64,000 nucleotides of DNA from an uncultured Christensenella sp. (GCA_910586245.1 CAJUFY010000003.1:143742-207741); one strand, 5' to 3'. Positions 22,738 to 33,030 are shown, counted from the first letter of the stretch. The notes: generated by a model not told the origin, from the sequence alone. Numbers and translations: made by a program.

Positions 22738-25080
22738 TTATTCTCCGCACAGCAATGCATGCGGAGAAATTTTTTTAATTTTCAAAGACAGCAAACAAGC
22801 GATTCCGAAAGCAACGCCAAGGAGTCCCAATCCCGCCATTGCAACAAACCCGATCGGCACTCCGAACGTACACTTTACAATACCCAACGGGTTTAAAAAC
22901 ACAGCCGTAAGCGGATTGATGATAACGCAACTTATGATCAGCCCGATCACCGTGGAAACGATCATTGCGGGCATAAACGAAAACGCAGTCTGCAAAATAA
23001 GCTGTCTTGTCGTAAATCCGAATGATTTTAAAATCCCGTAATCGCGGCGTTTGTTATTGAGCATCGTGCGCACCAAAAGATACAATACGAAAGCGATAAT
23101 AATGGCAGACAAAACGAGAACGGCAATTACGATAATCGTCATCAGCGTGACGTAAACGCTGCTTGCGCCCCGAATCGTTTCGTCGATGTTAATCGTCGCA
23201 TTCACACTGCCGGAAAATCTTTCGCTGATTTCCGCGTTAAATACGTTGATATCCGTCCCCTCTTCCAAATTGATATAATAACTTACGTTCGAAAGCTCCC
23301 CCAAACGCTCGTAACCCTGCCTCGTTAAAAGACAGTCCCTTCCGAGATTATTCGTAATCTGCGTAAATCCGCTGATGATATATTTCAATTTTTTACCGTT
23401 CGAAGTAATCTCCATTTCGTTTCCGACGGCAAACCCCTTTTCTCTTGCGTATTTGGCGGCAATCGCAATTTCATTGTCGTATTTGGGGAATCTGCCCTTG
23501 AAGACGACGGCTTGATTATTCACTTTTGAAAAATCGTCGCAAAGCGTAGCCATCAGTTCGGCACCGCCGACGTGAGATACTGTTAACGAATTGTACAGAT
23601 ACACTTTTTCCACACGGCGATCGGAGTTTAAGGCTTGCAACAGCTCCTCTTCGGCTTCCGCCTGCACGTTGACGCAACTGTCCGCCGTCTCCCCGACGAT
23701 TAAATTCAGGAACGGCGTCATATCGGCAATAACGTTTTCCGTCATCAGCCCCGAAAAGGCTACGACGAGCGACAATACGAGCATCGTAATACAAACCGTG
23801 ACGTTGTGTTTGACGCCCGAAAATGTCGTTTTGAGCGCAAGCGCAAGATTCAACGGCGCTTTCGTCTTTTCAAGCGGTACGTGATTCCGTTTAAAATTAT
23901 GCGTTTGAACGCCGGATCTTAAAGCAACGATCGGTTCGATTTTTTTGATCCTGCGGGAAGCAATCCAAACGGTGAACGCGACGGTACCGCACAAAAGAAT
24001 GAGCGATAAAAAGAACGGTAACGGCAAAAAACGAATGGCATAAGGAATTCCCGTCTGGGAAATCATCATTTCGTTCAAAGCGGGAAACAAACAATAAGAA
24101 AGCCCTGCTCCCGCAATTGCCGTAAGGAAAGATAGGCTGCAGAATTGCAACAACAGCACGCAAATCAGTTGCCCCGAAGTATAACCAACGGCTTTTAACG
24201 CGCCGAGATTTTTGATGTCGACCTGAATATAATTAATAATGTTCGACACGATTACGACGAGCGAGATGAGCAGCACGAGAAACGCCATTGCACTCAGGAT
24301 GCCGGTGCATATCATCTGCGATATATACCGAGATTGCGAAACGATACTGTAACTGTTGCTCGCCATTCCGATATTCGGAAAACGCTCTGAAATATCCGCT
24401 TTTAGTTCGGCTTCGTAATTGAGCGTATTCGTTCCTTCCGTAAGGCGAACGGAGCAAAGCGTCGCTTGCGGCGCGAAATTCAATTCCGTCAACCGTTCGT
24501 AACAATCTTCCGTAAGAACGATTTCCGTCAACCCGCAATTGTGCGAGCCGAGCATTACGCTGTTAAAAAAACCGCAAACGTTATACTCTGCCGTATGATT
24601 GCCGATTGAAATTTGCATTTCTTCGCCAACGGCGATCTCTTTCGACCGATAGAGCATCGGCAAATAAATTCCGCTTGAAAGCCCGCCGTCTTCCACAATT
24701 TCTATCTTGCCGATGGTACGGTTGAAAGCAGTTTGCCGATCCAGAAAAACGAATTCGTTATTGATGTCCCCTCCGTTGTAAGAAAAAACGCCTACCGTGT
24801 GCATGCAGCGATCCAAACGGTGTTCGGTCACGAGCGGATCGCCGCCGAGCTTCTGCGTCATAAATTCGTAAAATTCGCCGCTGTCTTGATCTGCGACGAC
24901 CGTAACGTGTTCCGCATTCAGTTTTTCGTGATATCTTTCGAAATTCGCATGGTAATCCATAGACAGCATCAGCCAGAGATTCAGCATTAACGCCGCAAGC
25001 AAAACAAGTACGACGATCGCAACGGTCTGACCTTTCGATTTCCGAAAATTCGAACGGGCGATCAAAAATAATTTTCTCAT
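22738..25080 (-). CDS. ABC transporter permease with two FtsX domains
   Basis: A 780-residue permease. N-terminal anchor at about 17-38, a large extracellular MacB-like domain (about 45-240), membrane helices clustered at about 255-375, another anchor near 435, a second extracellular domain (about 455-640), and three helices at about 650-770. Each C-terminal cluster has the FtsX pattern. This is the layout of MacB/LolC/BceB-like mechanotransmission or antimicrobial-peptide export systems. One base separates it from the ATPase gene. With the sensor kinase and regulator it forms a likely envelope-stress or peptide-resistance module. The substrate is not predictable. Confidence 0.88.
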   Translation of the reverse strand: MRKLFLIARSNFRKSKGQTVAIVVLVLLAALMLNLWLMLSMDYHANFERYHEKLNAEHVTVVADQDSGEFYEFMTQKLGGDPLVTEHRLDRCMHTVGVFSYNGGDINNEFVFLDRQTAFNRTIGKIEIVEDGGLSSGIYLPMLYRSKEIAVGEEMQISIGNHTAEYNVCGFFNSVMLGSHNCGLTEIVLTEDCYERLTELNFAPQATLCSVRLTEGTNTLNYEAELKADISERFPNIGMASNSYSIVSQSRYISQMICTGILSAMAFLVLLISLVVIVSNIINYIQVDIKNLGALKAVGYTSGQLICVLLLQFCSLSFLTAIAGAGLSYCLFPALNEMMISQTGIPYAIRFLPLPFFLSLILLCGTVAFTVWIASRRIKKIEPIVALRSGVQTHNFKRNHVPLEKTKAPLNLALALKTTFSGVKHNVTVCITMLVLSLVVAFSGLMTENVIADMTPFLNLIVGETADSCVNVQAEAEEELLQALNSDRRVEKVYLYNSLTVSHVGGAELMATLCDDFSKVNNQAVVFKGRFPKYDNEIAIAAKYAREKGFAVGNEMEITSNGKKLKYIISGFTQITNNLGRDCLLTRQGYERLGELSNVSYYINLEEGTDINVFNAEISERFSGSVNATINIDETIRGASSVYVTLMTIIVIAVLVLSAIIIAFVLYLLVRTMLNNKRRDYGILKSFGFTTRQLILQTAFSFMPAMIVSTVIGLIISCVIINPLTAVFLNPLGIVKCTFGVPIGFVAMAGLGLLGVAFGIACLLSLKIKKISPHALLCGE

Positions 25081-25081
25081 T

Positions 25082-25840
25082 TCACCACCCCATTTCCGTT
25101 AAAAATGCGGTAAGTTTTTCATGTCTTGCACGATCGCCGTGCACGTATTTCCCTAGATTGCATTCCCCCATGACAACGCCGTCTTTCAAATACAAAATGC
25201 GGTTGCCGCGGCGGGCGGAACGCATATCGTGCGTAACCATTACCACGCTCTGCCCCCGTTCGTTGAACTGCGTAAGCGTGTTTAAAACGTCCAGTCCCGT
25301 TTGAGAATTGAGCGCACCCGTCGGCTCGTCGGCAAACAGTATTTCGGGAGAGTTGATCATCGCGCGGATAATTCCGACGCGCTGCGCTTCGCCGCCGGAA
25401 ATCTGCGTCGGAAATTTTTTCTGCGCGGCTTCGGAAATACCCACCGCCGCGAACAATTCTTTTGCCCGTGCGACAAGCGTCTTTTTATCCCGATTGACGA
25501 GAAGTCCTGCGGCGAGCACGTTGTCCATGACACTCATGCCGTCGATCAAATAAATTTGCTGAAATACAAATCCGCAATGTTCGCGGCGAAAAACGGCCAA
25601 CCCGTCCGGCGACAAATCGGAAATCGTTTTGTCCCCGAACGAGATCGTGCCGAGACTGGGCGTATCCATACCCGACAAAGCATATAACAGCGTAGACTTT
25701 CCCGCGCCGCTGGCGCCCATGATGACGGTAAAATCACCTTTATAGAGTTCGAGATCGACGTTTTTTAAAACGTGCTGTTGCTGCCCCCCGTTGGAGAACG
25801 ACTTACATAATTTTTCGGTTTTCAGTAAAATTTCCTGCAT
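25082..25840 (-). CDS. ABC transporter ATP-binding protein
   Basis: A 252-residue MacB/LolD-type ATPase: Walker A GASGAGKST (about 43-51), Q-loop, signature ISGGEAQRV (about 149-157), Walker B ILFADEPTGAL (about 170-180) and switch His in VTHDMRSA. It should power the two-FtsX permease downstream. It lies 74 bases after the histidine kinase stop, so the four genes may form one regulon, though the gap could hold an inducible promoter. Confidence 0.93.
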   Translation of the reverse strand: MQEILLKTEKLCKSFSNGGQQQHVLKNVDLELYKGDFTVIMGASGAGKSTLLYALSGMDTPSLGTISFGDKTISDLSPDGLAVFRREHCGFVFQQIYLIDGMSVMDNVLAAGLLVNRDKKTLVARAKELFAAVGISEAAQKKFPTQISGGEAQRVGIIRAMINSPEILFADEPTGALNSQTGLDVLNTLTQFNERGQSVVMVTHDMRSARRGNRILYLKDGVVMGECNLGKYVHGDRARHEKLTAFLTEMGW

Positions 25841-25914
25841 GGAAAAGCCTCCTTTTACACCGCTATTTTACCGCGCGACTCCTTAAACGTCTTTAAGCGA
25901 TTCTTAAATGTTTC

Positions 25915-27180
25915 TTAAATCGTTCCGCTTAAACTCAGCGTCAAGATTACTTTCAGTCCGCGCGCGCCGTTTTCGACGGTCAACCCGCCCTGCATTTCCC
26001 GCATAAAATAATCGGAAATGTAAAGTCCCAACCCAGCGCCTTCGGTGTTTGCGGAATTGCTGCCGCGTTTAAATTTTTCCTTTAAAACGGGAAGTTCCTC
26101 GTCCCGCACTCCGCCGCCGCAATCCTCGATCGTAATATTTAACTTACGACCCGCTTTATCGGCGCCGACGAAAATTTCCGTTTTCGAGTATTTATACGAA
26201 TTGGAAAAAATATTATCGAACACTTGCTGCAAACGCAAAGCGTCGGCATAAAGCAGACATTCGGGAAGATCGGGAACGTTCGCGCGGTGCAGATAATCCG
26301 CGTTTTCGAGCATCGTTTTAACGCTGACGCTTTCTACGTTCACGGGATTCACGGCGAGCTGCTGCAATTCTTCGAGCGTTGCCGTAAACAAATTGGTAAT
26401 CAGCGCGTTGATCTGATCTGCCTTCCCGATGATTTGCCTGTAATTCGCGCGGTTCTTTTCATCCGCAGAAACGGCAAGTCCCACTTCCGAAACCGCCTTG
26501 ATGCTTGCAATCGGCGTTTTAATATCGTGGGAAAGTTTTGCCACCAGTTCTTTTTTGCTTTGCTGGGCTTGCGCTTCGGCAATGCGGGCTTTTTTGAGTT
26601 CCGAACGCATAAGATCGAAGCTTTCGGTAAACGCGCCGAAAAGGTTGTGCCTGTCCATTTCAAGCGGAATATCGAGATTGCCACCCGCAACGCGGCAGGC
26701 AAAACTTTTCAGCTTTCGGAAAGGCTTTACGACTGAAAAGTGCAGATAAGCGGCATAGCCGACGCAGATCGCGCACTGAACGGCGATTGCGGTCGATACG
26801 ATTGCAATCACCGTCCGCTTTTGAACCCGCAACGCCCCCGCATCCCCGTTGTACACGATCACCTTTCCCACGCGCGTCCCGCTCTGCTCAACGTCGAGAA
26901 CGGTATCTTTATGCCTGATCGCGGCGTTCACGCTTTCCGAAAGACCATCTCTCGTTTTATACAGAACGTTGCCTTCGAGGTCCAAAACCACGTAATCGAG
27001 CGAAGTCGAATTTTGATGCGATTCGAGCGAATCGAAATCCTGCGCGACCGATTGCAAAACTTCGTTGACCGCAACCGCATCCTGATGACCGCCGGAAGCG
27101 GTATTCGCAAAGACTGCGAGCGCAATGATTTCGGCTGCAAACGTAAGAAGCAACCCGATGACAAAAAAGCTCTTTCTCAT
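25915..27180 (-). CDS. Sensor histidine kinase
   Basis: A 421-residue kinase with membrane helices at about 5-25 and 130-155, an extracellular sensor of ~100 residues, a HAMP linker (about 155-205), an HisKA domain with the phospho-acceptor in KLSHDIKTPIASIK (His about 216), and a HATPase domain with N box (FDNIFSNSYKYS), G1 (EDCGGGV) and GAGLGLYIS. Its ATG overlaps the response regulator stop, so they are coupled. It presumably senses the cargo or stress handled by the adjacent ABC transporter. Confidence 0.92.
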   Translation of the reverse strand: MRKSFFVIGLLLTFAAEIIALAVFANTASGGHQDAVAVNEVLQSVAQDFDSLESHQNSTSLDYVVLDLEGNVLYKTRDGLSESVNAAIRHKDTVLDVEQSGTRVGKVIVYNGDAGALRVQKRTVIAIVSTAIAVQCAICVGYAAYLHFSVVKPFRKLKSFACRVAGGNLDIPLEMDRHNLFGAFTESFDLMRSELKKARIAEAQAQQSKKELVAKLSHDIKTPIASIKAVSEVGLAVSADEKNRANYRQIIGKADQINALITNLFTATLEELQQLAVNPVNVESVSVKTMLENADYLHRANVPDLPECLLYADALRLQQVFDNIFSNSYKYSKTEIFVGADKAGRKLNITIEDCGGGVRDEELPVLKEKFKRGSNSANTEGAGLGLYISDYFMREMQGGLTVENGARGLKVILTLSLSGTI

Positions 27181-27857
27181 TTGCCGTCCCCCGTAAATTT
27201 ATAGCCTTGACCCCAAACGGTCACGATATATTTCGGGTCGTTCGGATTCCGTTCGACGGCTTCCCTGATTTTGCGGATATGAACGTTCAGCGTTCCGTCA
27301 CCCGTAAACTTATCCGCCCATACTTTTTCGAAGAGTTCCCGTTTGGAAACGACGCTGCCCCTGTTTTCGAGCAGATAAGCCAATAATCTGAATTCCAGCG
27401 CGGTCAGTTTTACTTCCCTGCCGTTCGCTTGCACCAGTTTGGATTTCAAATTTACGGTCAGATATCCGTCCGAATAGAGTCCGTCTGCAGCTTTGCCGTA
27501 ACGCTTTAACACGGCTTTTACTTTTGCAAGCAATACGCCGAGGGAGTAAGGCTTCTGAACGTAATCGTCGCCTCCGATGTTGAGCGCCACGATCTTATCG
27601 TCGTCGCTCGTACGGGCGGAAATAAACAGAATCGGGATATCGGTCGATTGCCGCAATTCTTTGCACAGTTCGAATCCGCTGCCTTCGCCCAGATTGATGT
27701 CGAGCAGGATCAATTCTGCAGAATGCGCTTCAAAGAATTCACGACAACTTTCCGCACGGTAAACTGCCGCCGCGCTCACCCCGAACAGATTAAAATATTC
27801 CGCCGTACTGTCCGCCAGTATTTTTTCATCGTCAACAATCAGACAGTTGTATTTCAT
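27177..27857 (-). CDS. OmpR-family response regulator
   Basis: A 226-residue regulator. The receiver domain has acidic pocket DDE (9-11), phospho-acceptor Asp53 (LLDINLG), Thr/Ser and Lys102-type KPYS. A winged-helix effector follows (about 130-225: LTALEFRLLAYL and HIRKIREAV...YIVTVWGQGY). It overlaps the kinase gene by four bases. Its promoter contains a perfect palindrome (27886-27899) between -35 and -10, a likely self-control site. Probable target: the downstream ABC transporter genes. Confidence 0.95.
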   Translation of the reverse strand: MKYNCLIVDDEKILADSTAEYFNLFGVSAAAVYRAESCREFFEAHSAELILLDINLGEGSGFELCKELRQSTDIPILFISARTSDDDKIVALNIGGDDYVQKPYSLGVLLAKVKAVLKRYGKAADGLYSDGYLTVNLKSKLVQANGREVKLTALEFRLLAYLLENRGSVVSKRELFEKVWADKFTGDGTLNVHIRKIREAVERNPNDPKYIVTVWGQGYKFTGDGK

Positions 27858-27874
27858 ATCGTACCCCCGTAAAA

Positions 27875-27899
27875 ATTATAGCACATTTCCGATCGGAAA
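27875..27899 (-). promoter_or_regulatory. Promoter with palindromic operator for the two-component genes
   Basis: Leftward TATAAT at 27880-27875, about 18 bases from the regulator ATG. TTTCCGATCGGAAA (27886-27899), a perfect 14-base palindrome, fills the spacer; the -35 is weak, which suits an activated or repressed promoter. Confidence 0.6.
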
Positions 27900-27949
27900 A
27901 TCATTAAAAATTCCTTAAATCCGACGTATTTTCTTGTTCCGTTTTTGGT

Positions 27950-27978
27950 TTGACATCTTCCAAATTCAATGATATAAT
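27950..27978 (+). promoter_or_regulatory. Consensus promoter for the M60-type peptidase gene
   Basis: TTGACA (27950-27955) and TATAAT (27973-27978), both full consensus, 17-base spacer. Strong constitutive-type promoter. Confidence 0.9.
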
Positions 27979-28035
27979 ATACCACAGTGTTTTTTCGACT
28001 ATAATCCATTTCTATCTGTAAAAGGAGATTTTCGT

Positions 28036-31000
28036 ATGGCTGAAAAAGAAACCAAACCAAAAGCAAAGGCGAAAGAGCCGGAAACGGCAAAAACCGCGCC
28101 GAAAGCAACGAAACCCGCTACGAGCACAAGCGCCAAAAAAACGCAAGAGAAACCGACGGCGAATAAAACGCCGAAAAAAACGGAAACGAAACCTGCGGCA
28201 AAAGCGGAAACGGATAAGCCCAAAGCGGCGTCCGACGCGGGCACAACAGCGAAAAAGGCTCCGACGGCTGTAAAAGCAAAGAACGCCGCATCGGATCAAT
28301 CCGAAAAAAAGCCGACGGCGAAAACGACAAGTCCTGCGGCGCCTGCAAAACCGAAAAAAGCGGTTGCACAGAATGTTGCCCCCGCCGAAGAAAAATCCGT
28401 GCCCGCCAAGCAAACGGGAAACAAAGAAAAAACGGCGGGCGGCGGATTTGTCGCAGCGCTTACGAAAAACAAAATGCGCACGATTCTGCTTTCGGCAGTT
28501 GCTTTTCTGCTCATCGTCGCATTGATCGTCGGGATCGCAGTAGGCGCCAAATCGTGCGGAAAAGACGATCCGTTTTCCCCGCCGAACAAGCCGACTTCCG
28601 TTCTGCAACCGACGGCCGATCCCGTGCAAGGCGACAAGCCGACGCACGCGCTCGGTTCGAACAACAAACCTTTGATTTCGCCCGTTGAAGAAGTCGAAGG
28701 CGATTGCTACGAAAATCAATATTCCACGACCACGGCAGTCGGTTTTTCGGGCGTCGTAACGGCAAACACGGAAAGAATCCGTCCCGTAGACGAACTGAAA
28801 GACGAAGGGCTGCCCTCCGGTTATCCCAAATTCGGCTACACTTTACAAAACGTGATCGGCAGCGATCCCGAAAAGGTCGCGGCAAGAAACGCGTTGATCA
28901 GCGAAGCGAATTACATGTGTGCAACCGGAACCCGCAATGCAGGCAGCGGCGGCGGTTACACCTGGATGGATCAAAACGGTTTTCTTTACAGCGGTACGAC
29001 CGCCGAGCCCGTCGAAACGCTCGATTCCGAAGGCCGTCACAGACAGCTCTACAAACATACCGCTGCGGTTGGCATGTACTTCGGCGACGTTGCGGACGAC
29101 GAACCGGGAATCGTGAAATCCGTTACGATCCGTCCCCGCAGTTACAACAGCTATTCCGTCACGGGCGTTTACGCACCTGCCGGCGAAGTCATCAAAATCG
29201 AAATCAGCGAAGCGGATATGAACGCCACGGGCGGCATCACCATTCATATCGGTCAGGCTCTGTATAACGGTCAGGCAAACAACATCTGGGCGGAAAAAGG
29301 ACAGATGCAACGTTTCCCCGTCATTCTGAACACCATGACGGTGAATAAAAACACCGCAACGCTGAAAAACGGCGTTTATACGGCGTACGTCGGATCGTTC
29401 GTCGGCGGTCCCCTCTATATCCGAAACACCTCCGCTTCGTTTACGGCGACGATTTCGGGCGGCGTTGCCTATTCGCACTTTATTTTGGGTTACACCACGA
29501 AAGAAGAGTTCGAAGAAAACAAACAGTCTTCCGCGCCTTATTTCGATTTGGAAGTGTGGAACTACGGCGTTCTGCATTCCGGCCCCAAATCGCAGGCGCA
29601 AAACTTTACATACGAAGACCTTTATAAAGCCGCCGTATTATGGGAAAAAGTTTCCAGCGTAACGACGACGGGCAGCAGCCAGGGAATCGTGTTCCTGTAC
29701 GAGCCTTTCGTCGCGGCAGGCGCGGCGGTTGCTTTCCCGGGCAGAAGCTCCGTAAACTGCCCCACCGGCTGGATGGCAAACTCTCTCAACTACAATACGA
29801 TCGTAAGTTCCGGCGGCTGGGGTAACTTCCACGAATACCACCATAACTTCCAGGGCTACGGCGTAGGCAACGGCGGCGAAGTCACCAACAACGGAATGAC
29901 GCTCGTTTCCTATGCGCTTTTTACCAAAATTTCTTCGAAACGAGGAATTTCGAATTTCGGCGCGGAAGGGCTGGGCGGCTGGAACAATTATACGAGCGCT
30001 ACGCTGGCGTTAGAAGAAACGTTAAAGATTGCAAGAAACGAAAACCCTTCCAACGGAAAGCAAGGGCTGGCGCTGTACGCAACGCTCTTGCATAATTTCG
30101 GCGCGAACAATTATATTCAGGCGAAAGTACAGCAACAAAGCCACGGTTACGGTCAAACTTATACCGGTTATTTAAAAGCATGGCAGGATATTACGCATAA
30201 CGACATGACGTATTTCTTTAAAGACGTCCTGCAAGGCATCGATAAAAAAGTGGCGGCGGAACATCGCAACCCCGATTACCCGACCTTCGTGCCCGTCTCC
30301 TCCGTATATCAGACGGGAAGAAGTTATACGTACGACGGCGAAAAGCGTTACTTCAACACCATGCAGCCGTACGTCATTCCTTACGGAAAAGAGTTTAACA
30401 TCGATCTGGGGAAATATACAGCGCCGAACGGACAGTATCAAAGCGGAAGTATCGTGATTCCGGAAGGCTTCGATTACAAAATCAAAAGCATTACCAAACC
30501 TGCGCACGGAACGCTTGAAATTGTAGACGCTTATAATTTCAAATTCAAGCCCGACACGAATCTTCGTTCCGGACAGATCATCGTAACGCTTGAAATTACC
30601 AAAAAAGACAAGGCGTTTCAGGTCGATAACGTAGATCTGGTACTTGAATTCGAACAATCGCACGAAACCAACAAGATGGTTCTTACCAGAAACACCTACG
30701 CATACACTGCGGAAACCATGTATAGCGATGCGCAAACCGCATACGAAAACGGTTACAAAGGGTTTGAAACGCACAGCGAATCCGACCACGGCAACCCTAC
30801 GCAGAACTGCAATACCGATATCTGGTATTACCCGAACACGCAGGAAAACCACGAAAAATACCCCAACGCGCCCGACTGGTATTTCGTCCCCGAAAACACC
30901 GTTGTGGAACTGAGCGGAAAACTGTATTTCGACGAAGCGGGAAAATACCGCATATACTTGCGCGGCAGAATGAATTGCGCGATGTACTATTCCACCGACG

Positions 31001-32250
31001 GCGGAAAAACTTATTCGCTCGGCGCAACGATCAAAGATGCTTCCGTTCCCTCGAACAGCGCGGCATTCCGTCCTTCGGACAGCAGAACGTACGTAGATTT
31101 ACAACTGGCAGAACATTCCTGGGTACACTTTAAATCCGTGTTGATCGTTCAACCCACCCCCGTCATAAGCTACATCGGGCTTGGGACTTCGAAGTGGACG
31201 GAACCGATGTTTACCATCGTAACGAAACATTACGATATCGATAATAACGAAGTTCCGAGCGAACAAGACGAAAACTATCACCACAGCGTAACGCATTATT
31301 ACGATTATCAGGGCAACGAAGTCACCGAAGAAGAGGCAAACAGAGCGGAACTCATTCCGCCCACCTCCGCCTCTTACGTAAACGCGTACAGAAGCGATTA
31401 CGAATTCCCTTCGAACAGCGGATTCGAAACGGATTACTTCTACACGAGAAAATACAGTTACACCTACAGTACAAAATACGACGACTTGCAACAAAGCATC
31501 GTTGGCGATCCGCAGTGTCCGCCCAACTATCCGATTGAAAATCTGTTCGACAATGATTTAAACACGGCTTGTTCTTCGCCCGCAATCGTTTCACCCCAAA
31601 ACCCTTGGGAATTGACGGTGGACCTCGGGAAAACGATTAAAGCAAACAGATTCGTGCTTACGGGAAGACTGAACAACGGCGCAGCCAACCAAAACCAGAC
31701 ACCGAACTCCATTACGCTTTATTTGGGTGAAACCGCCGAAACCTTGCGCGAAATCATATCATTTGACAACGGAACGGTTAACGGAATCACGCTGCAATTT
31801 AATTTTGAGGACACGTCTTTCAGATATTACAGACTGGTAGTAAGAAAAACCGTTCAGGGACGATTTGCCGCCATCGGAAATATCGAATTCAGCAATAATA
31901 TTCCCAACGGAATACAGTTTTCTCCCGACGAAGAAGCGTTCGCTTTTACGGGCAATTGGCAAAGCGTGCAAGCGCATTCGACGTTCGGCCACGTTTACAA
32001 AGGAAGTTCGGGCTCCAAGCTCTTATTTAACTTTAACGGCAAACGGCTTGCGCTCCTTTCCTCCAAAGCATACGGACGGAACTTCGACGTTTACATTGAC
32101 GGAAAGAAGATGAATTCGATTGAACTGAAAACAGATTCCCACGAATACGGCGCATCCTATATTTCGGATTTGCTTGACGAAACAACGCATAGCGTTGAAA
32201 TCAGATGTACGGGCGAAGCGAATATCGATTCGATCGTAATCTTCGAATAA
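28036..32250 (+). CDS. Membrane-anchored M60-type (enhancin-like) metallopeptidase
   Basis: A 1404-residue protein. Residues 1-135 are a Lys/Ala/Pro/Thr-rich, low-complexity segment. A single membrane helix (about 150-172) follows, so there is no cleavable signal and the long N-tail stays in the cytoplasm. The extracellular part holds the gluzincin signature HEYHH (599-603) with Glu615 downstream (GNGGEVTNN), matching the M60/enhancin pattern. Later come an F5/8 type C-like domain (about 1150-1285) and a C-terminal beta-sandwich domain (about 1295-1404). M60 peptidases degrade mucin glycoproteins, and the accessory domains suggest glycan binding. AAAGGAG precedes the ATG. The next gene is 19 bases on. 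Confidence 0.85.
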   Translation: MAEKETKPKAKAKEPETAKTAPKATKPATSTSAKKTQEKPTANKTPKKTETKPAAKAETDKPKAASDAGTTAKKAPTAVKAKNAASDQSEKKPTAKTTSPAAPAKPKKAVAQNVAPAEEKSVPAKQTGNKEKTAGGGFVAALTKNKMRTILLSAVAFLLIVALIVGIAVGAKSCGKDDPFSPPNKPTSVLQPTADPVQGDKPTHALGSNNKPLISPVEEVEGDCYENQYSTTTAVGFSGVVTANTERIRPVDELKDEGLPSGYPKFGYTLQNVIGSDPEKVAARNALISEANYMCATGTRNAGSGGGYTWMDQNGFLYSGTTAEPVETLDSEGRHRQLYKHTAAVGMYFGDVADDEPGIVKSVTIRPRSYNSYSVTGVYAPAGEVIKIEISEADMNATGGITIHIGQALYNGQANNIWAEKGQMQRFPVILNTMTVNKNTATLKNGVYTAYVGSFVGGPLYIRNTSASFTATISGGVAYSHFILGYTTKEEFEENKQSSAPYFDLEVWNYGVLHSGPKSQAQNFTYEDLYKAAVLWEKVSSVTTTGSSQGIVFLYEPFVAAGAAVAFPGRSSVNCPTGWMANSLNYNTIVSSGGWGNFHEYHHNFQGYGVGNGGEVTNNGMTLVSYALFTKISSKRGISNFGAEGLGGWNNYTSATLALEETLKIARNENPSNGKQGLALYATLLHNFGANNYIQAKVQQQSHGYGQTYTGYLKAWQDITHNDMTYFFKDVLQGIDKKVAAEHRNPDYPTFVPVSSVYQTGRSYTYDGEKRYFNTMQPYVIPYGKEFNIDLGKYTAPNGQYQSGSIVIPEGFDYKIKSITKPAHGTLEIVDAYNFKFKPDTNLRSGQIIVTLEITKKDKAFQVDNVDLVLEFEQSHETNKMVLTRNTYAYTAETMYSDAQTAYENGYKGFETHSESDHGNPTQNCNTDIWYYPNTQENHEKYPNAPDWYFVPENTVVELSGKLYFDEAGKYRIYLRGRMNCAMYYSTDGGKTYSLGATIKDASVPSNSAAFRPSDSRTYVDLQLAEHSWVHFKSVLIVQPTPVISYIGLGTSKWTEPMFTIVTKHYDIDNNEVPSEQDENYHHSVTHYYDYQGNEVTEEEANRAELIPPTSASYVNAYRSDYEFPSNSGFETDYFYTRKYSYTYSTKYDDLQQSIVGDPQCPPNYPIENLFDNDLNTACSSPAIVSPQNPWELTVDLGKTIKANRFVLTGRLNNGAANQNQTPNSITLYLGETAETLREIISFDNGTVNGITLQFNFEDTSFRYYRLVVRKTVQGRFAAIGNIEFSNNIPNGIQFSPDEEAFAFTGNWQSVQAHSTFGHVYKGSSGSKLLFNFNGKRLALLSSKAYGRNFDVYIDGKKMNSIELKTDSHEYGASYISDLLDETTHSVEIRCTGEANIDSIVIFE

Positions 32251-32269
32251 AAACGGACGAGGTAAAAAG

Positions 32270-33028
32270 ATGTTCAGAAAAAATCTTTTCACGCAGATGA
32301 TTTACCGAATCGTGTTATGTTGCGTTTCGGGGCTCGCGGTGCTTTTGACTTTCGGAATTTTTTACGCAGGCGGCACGCCGTATTCGCTTGACTGGGAATT
32401 TTTGAAATATTATACGAATATCAGCAATTATTTCGTATTTGCGGTTTCCGTCGTCGTACTCGCCGACAACGTAAAACGGGTTTACGCGGGCGAAAAAGAA
32501 GGCTACAACCGTAAAATACGCATGTTGAAATTTATGACCACGGTCATGATTCTGGTTACGTTTCTCGTATATCTGATCCTGCTCGGAGATCCGTTTTCCG
32601 CAGACTTCTGGCGGGACATCGGGAACCTTTGTTATCACGTGTTCGCGCCTCTAATGTTTATTGCCGACTATTTTCTGTTTGAAGAAAAGAAGTCCGTATC
32701 CGTATTTGCACCTCTTTTCAGTATTATCATCCCGCTCGTATACGTCTGCTACGTATTTATTCTGGGCGCGGCAATCGAAGGGTTCGAATATCCTTACTTC
32801 TTTTTGGACGTCAACGAACTCGGCTACGGCGGCGTAATCGTGTGGGTTCTGATTCTGGTCGCGGTATTCACGGTACTCGGATATCTGCTCTGGCTTTACA
32901 ACAGACTTACGATCAAAGACGGAAAACTGAACGCCGATTTTAAAAATATCAAATGGTTGCGCAAACCCGAATCGAATGAAACGCCGAATCATACGGCGCC
33001 TGTAACGGAACAAAACGAAAACGAATAA
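32270..33028 (+). CDS. Multi-pass membrane protein, Pr6Pr-like
   Basis: A 252-residue protein with about six membrane helices (about 10-30, 45-65, 88-106, 120-137, 145-165, 188-210). The block YYTNISNYFVFAVSVVVL and the histidine-containing YHVFAPLMFIADYF follow the Pr6Pr/FAR-17a-like family, whose function is unknown. It sits 19 bases after the M60 gene and probably shares its promoter. The C-terminal tail is polar. Confidence 0.65.
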   Translation: MFRKNLFTQMIYRIVLCCVSGLAVLLTFGIFYAGGTPYSLDWEFLKYYTNISNYFVFAVSVVVLADNVKRVYAGEKEGYNRKIRMLKFMTTVMILVTFLVYLILLGDPFSADFWRDIGNLCYHVFAPLMFIADYFLFEEKKSVSVFAPLFSIIIPLVYVCYVFILGAAIEGFEYPYFFLDVNELGYGGVIVWVLILVAVFTVLGYLLWLYNRLTIKDGKLNADFKNIKWLRKPESNETPNHTAPVTEQNENE

Positions 33029-33030
33029 AA

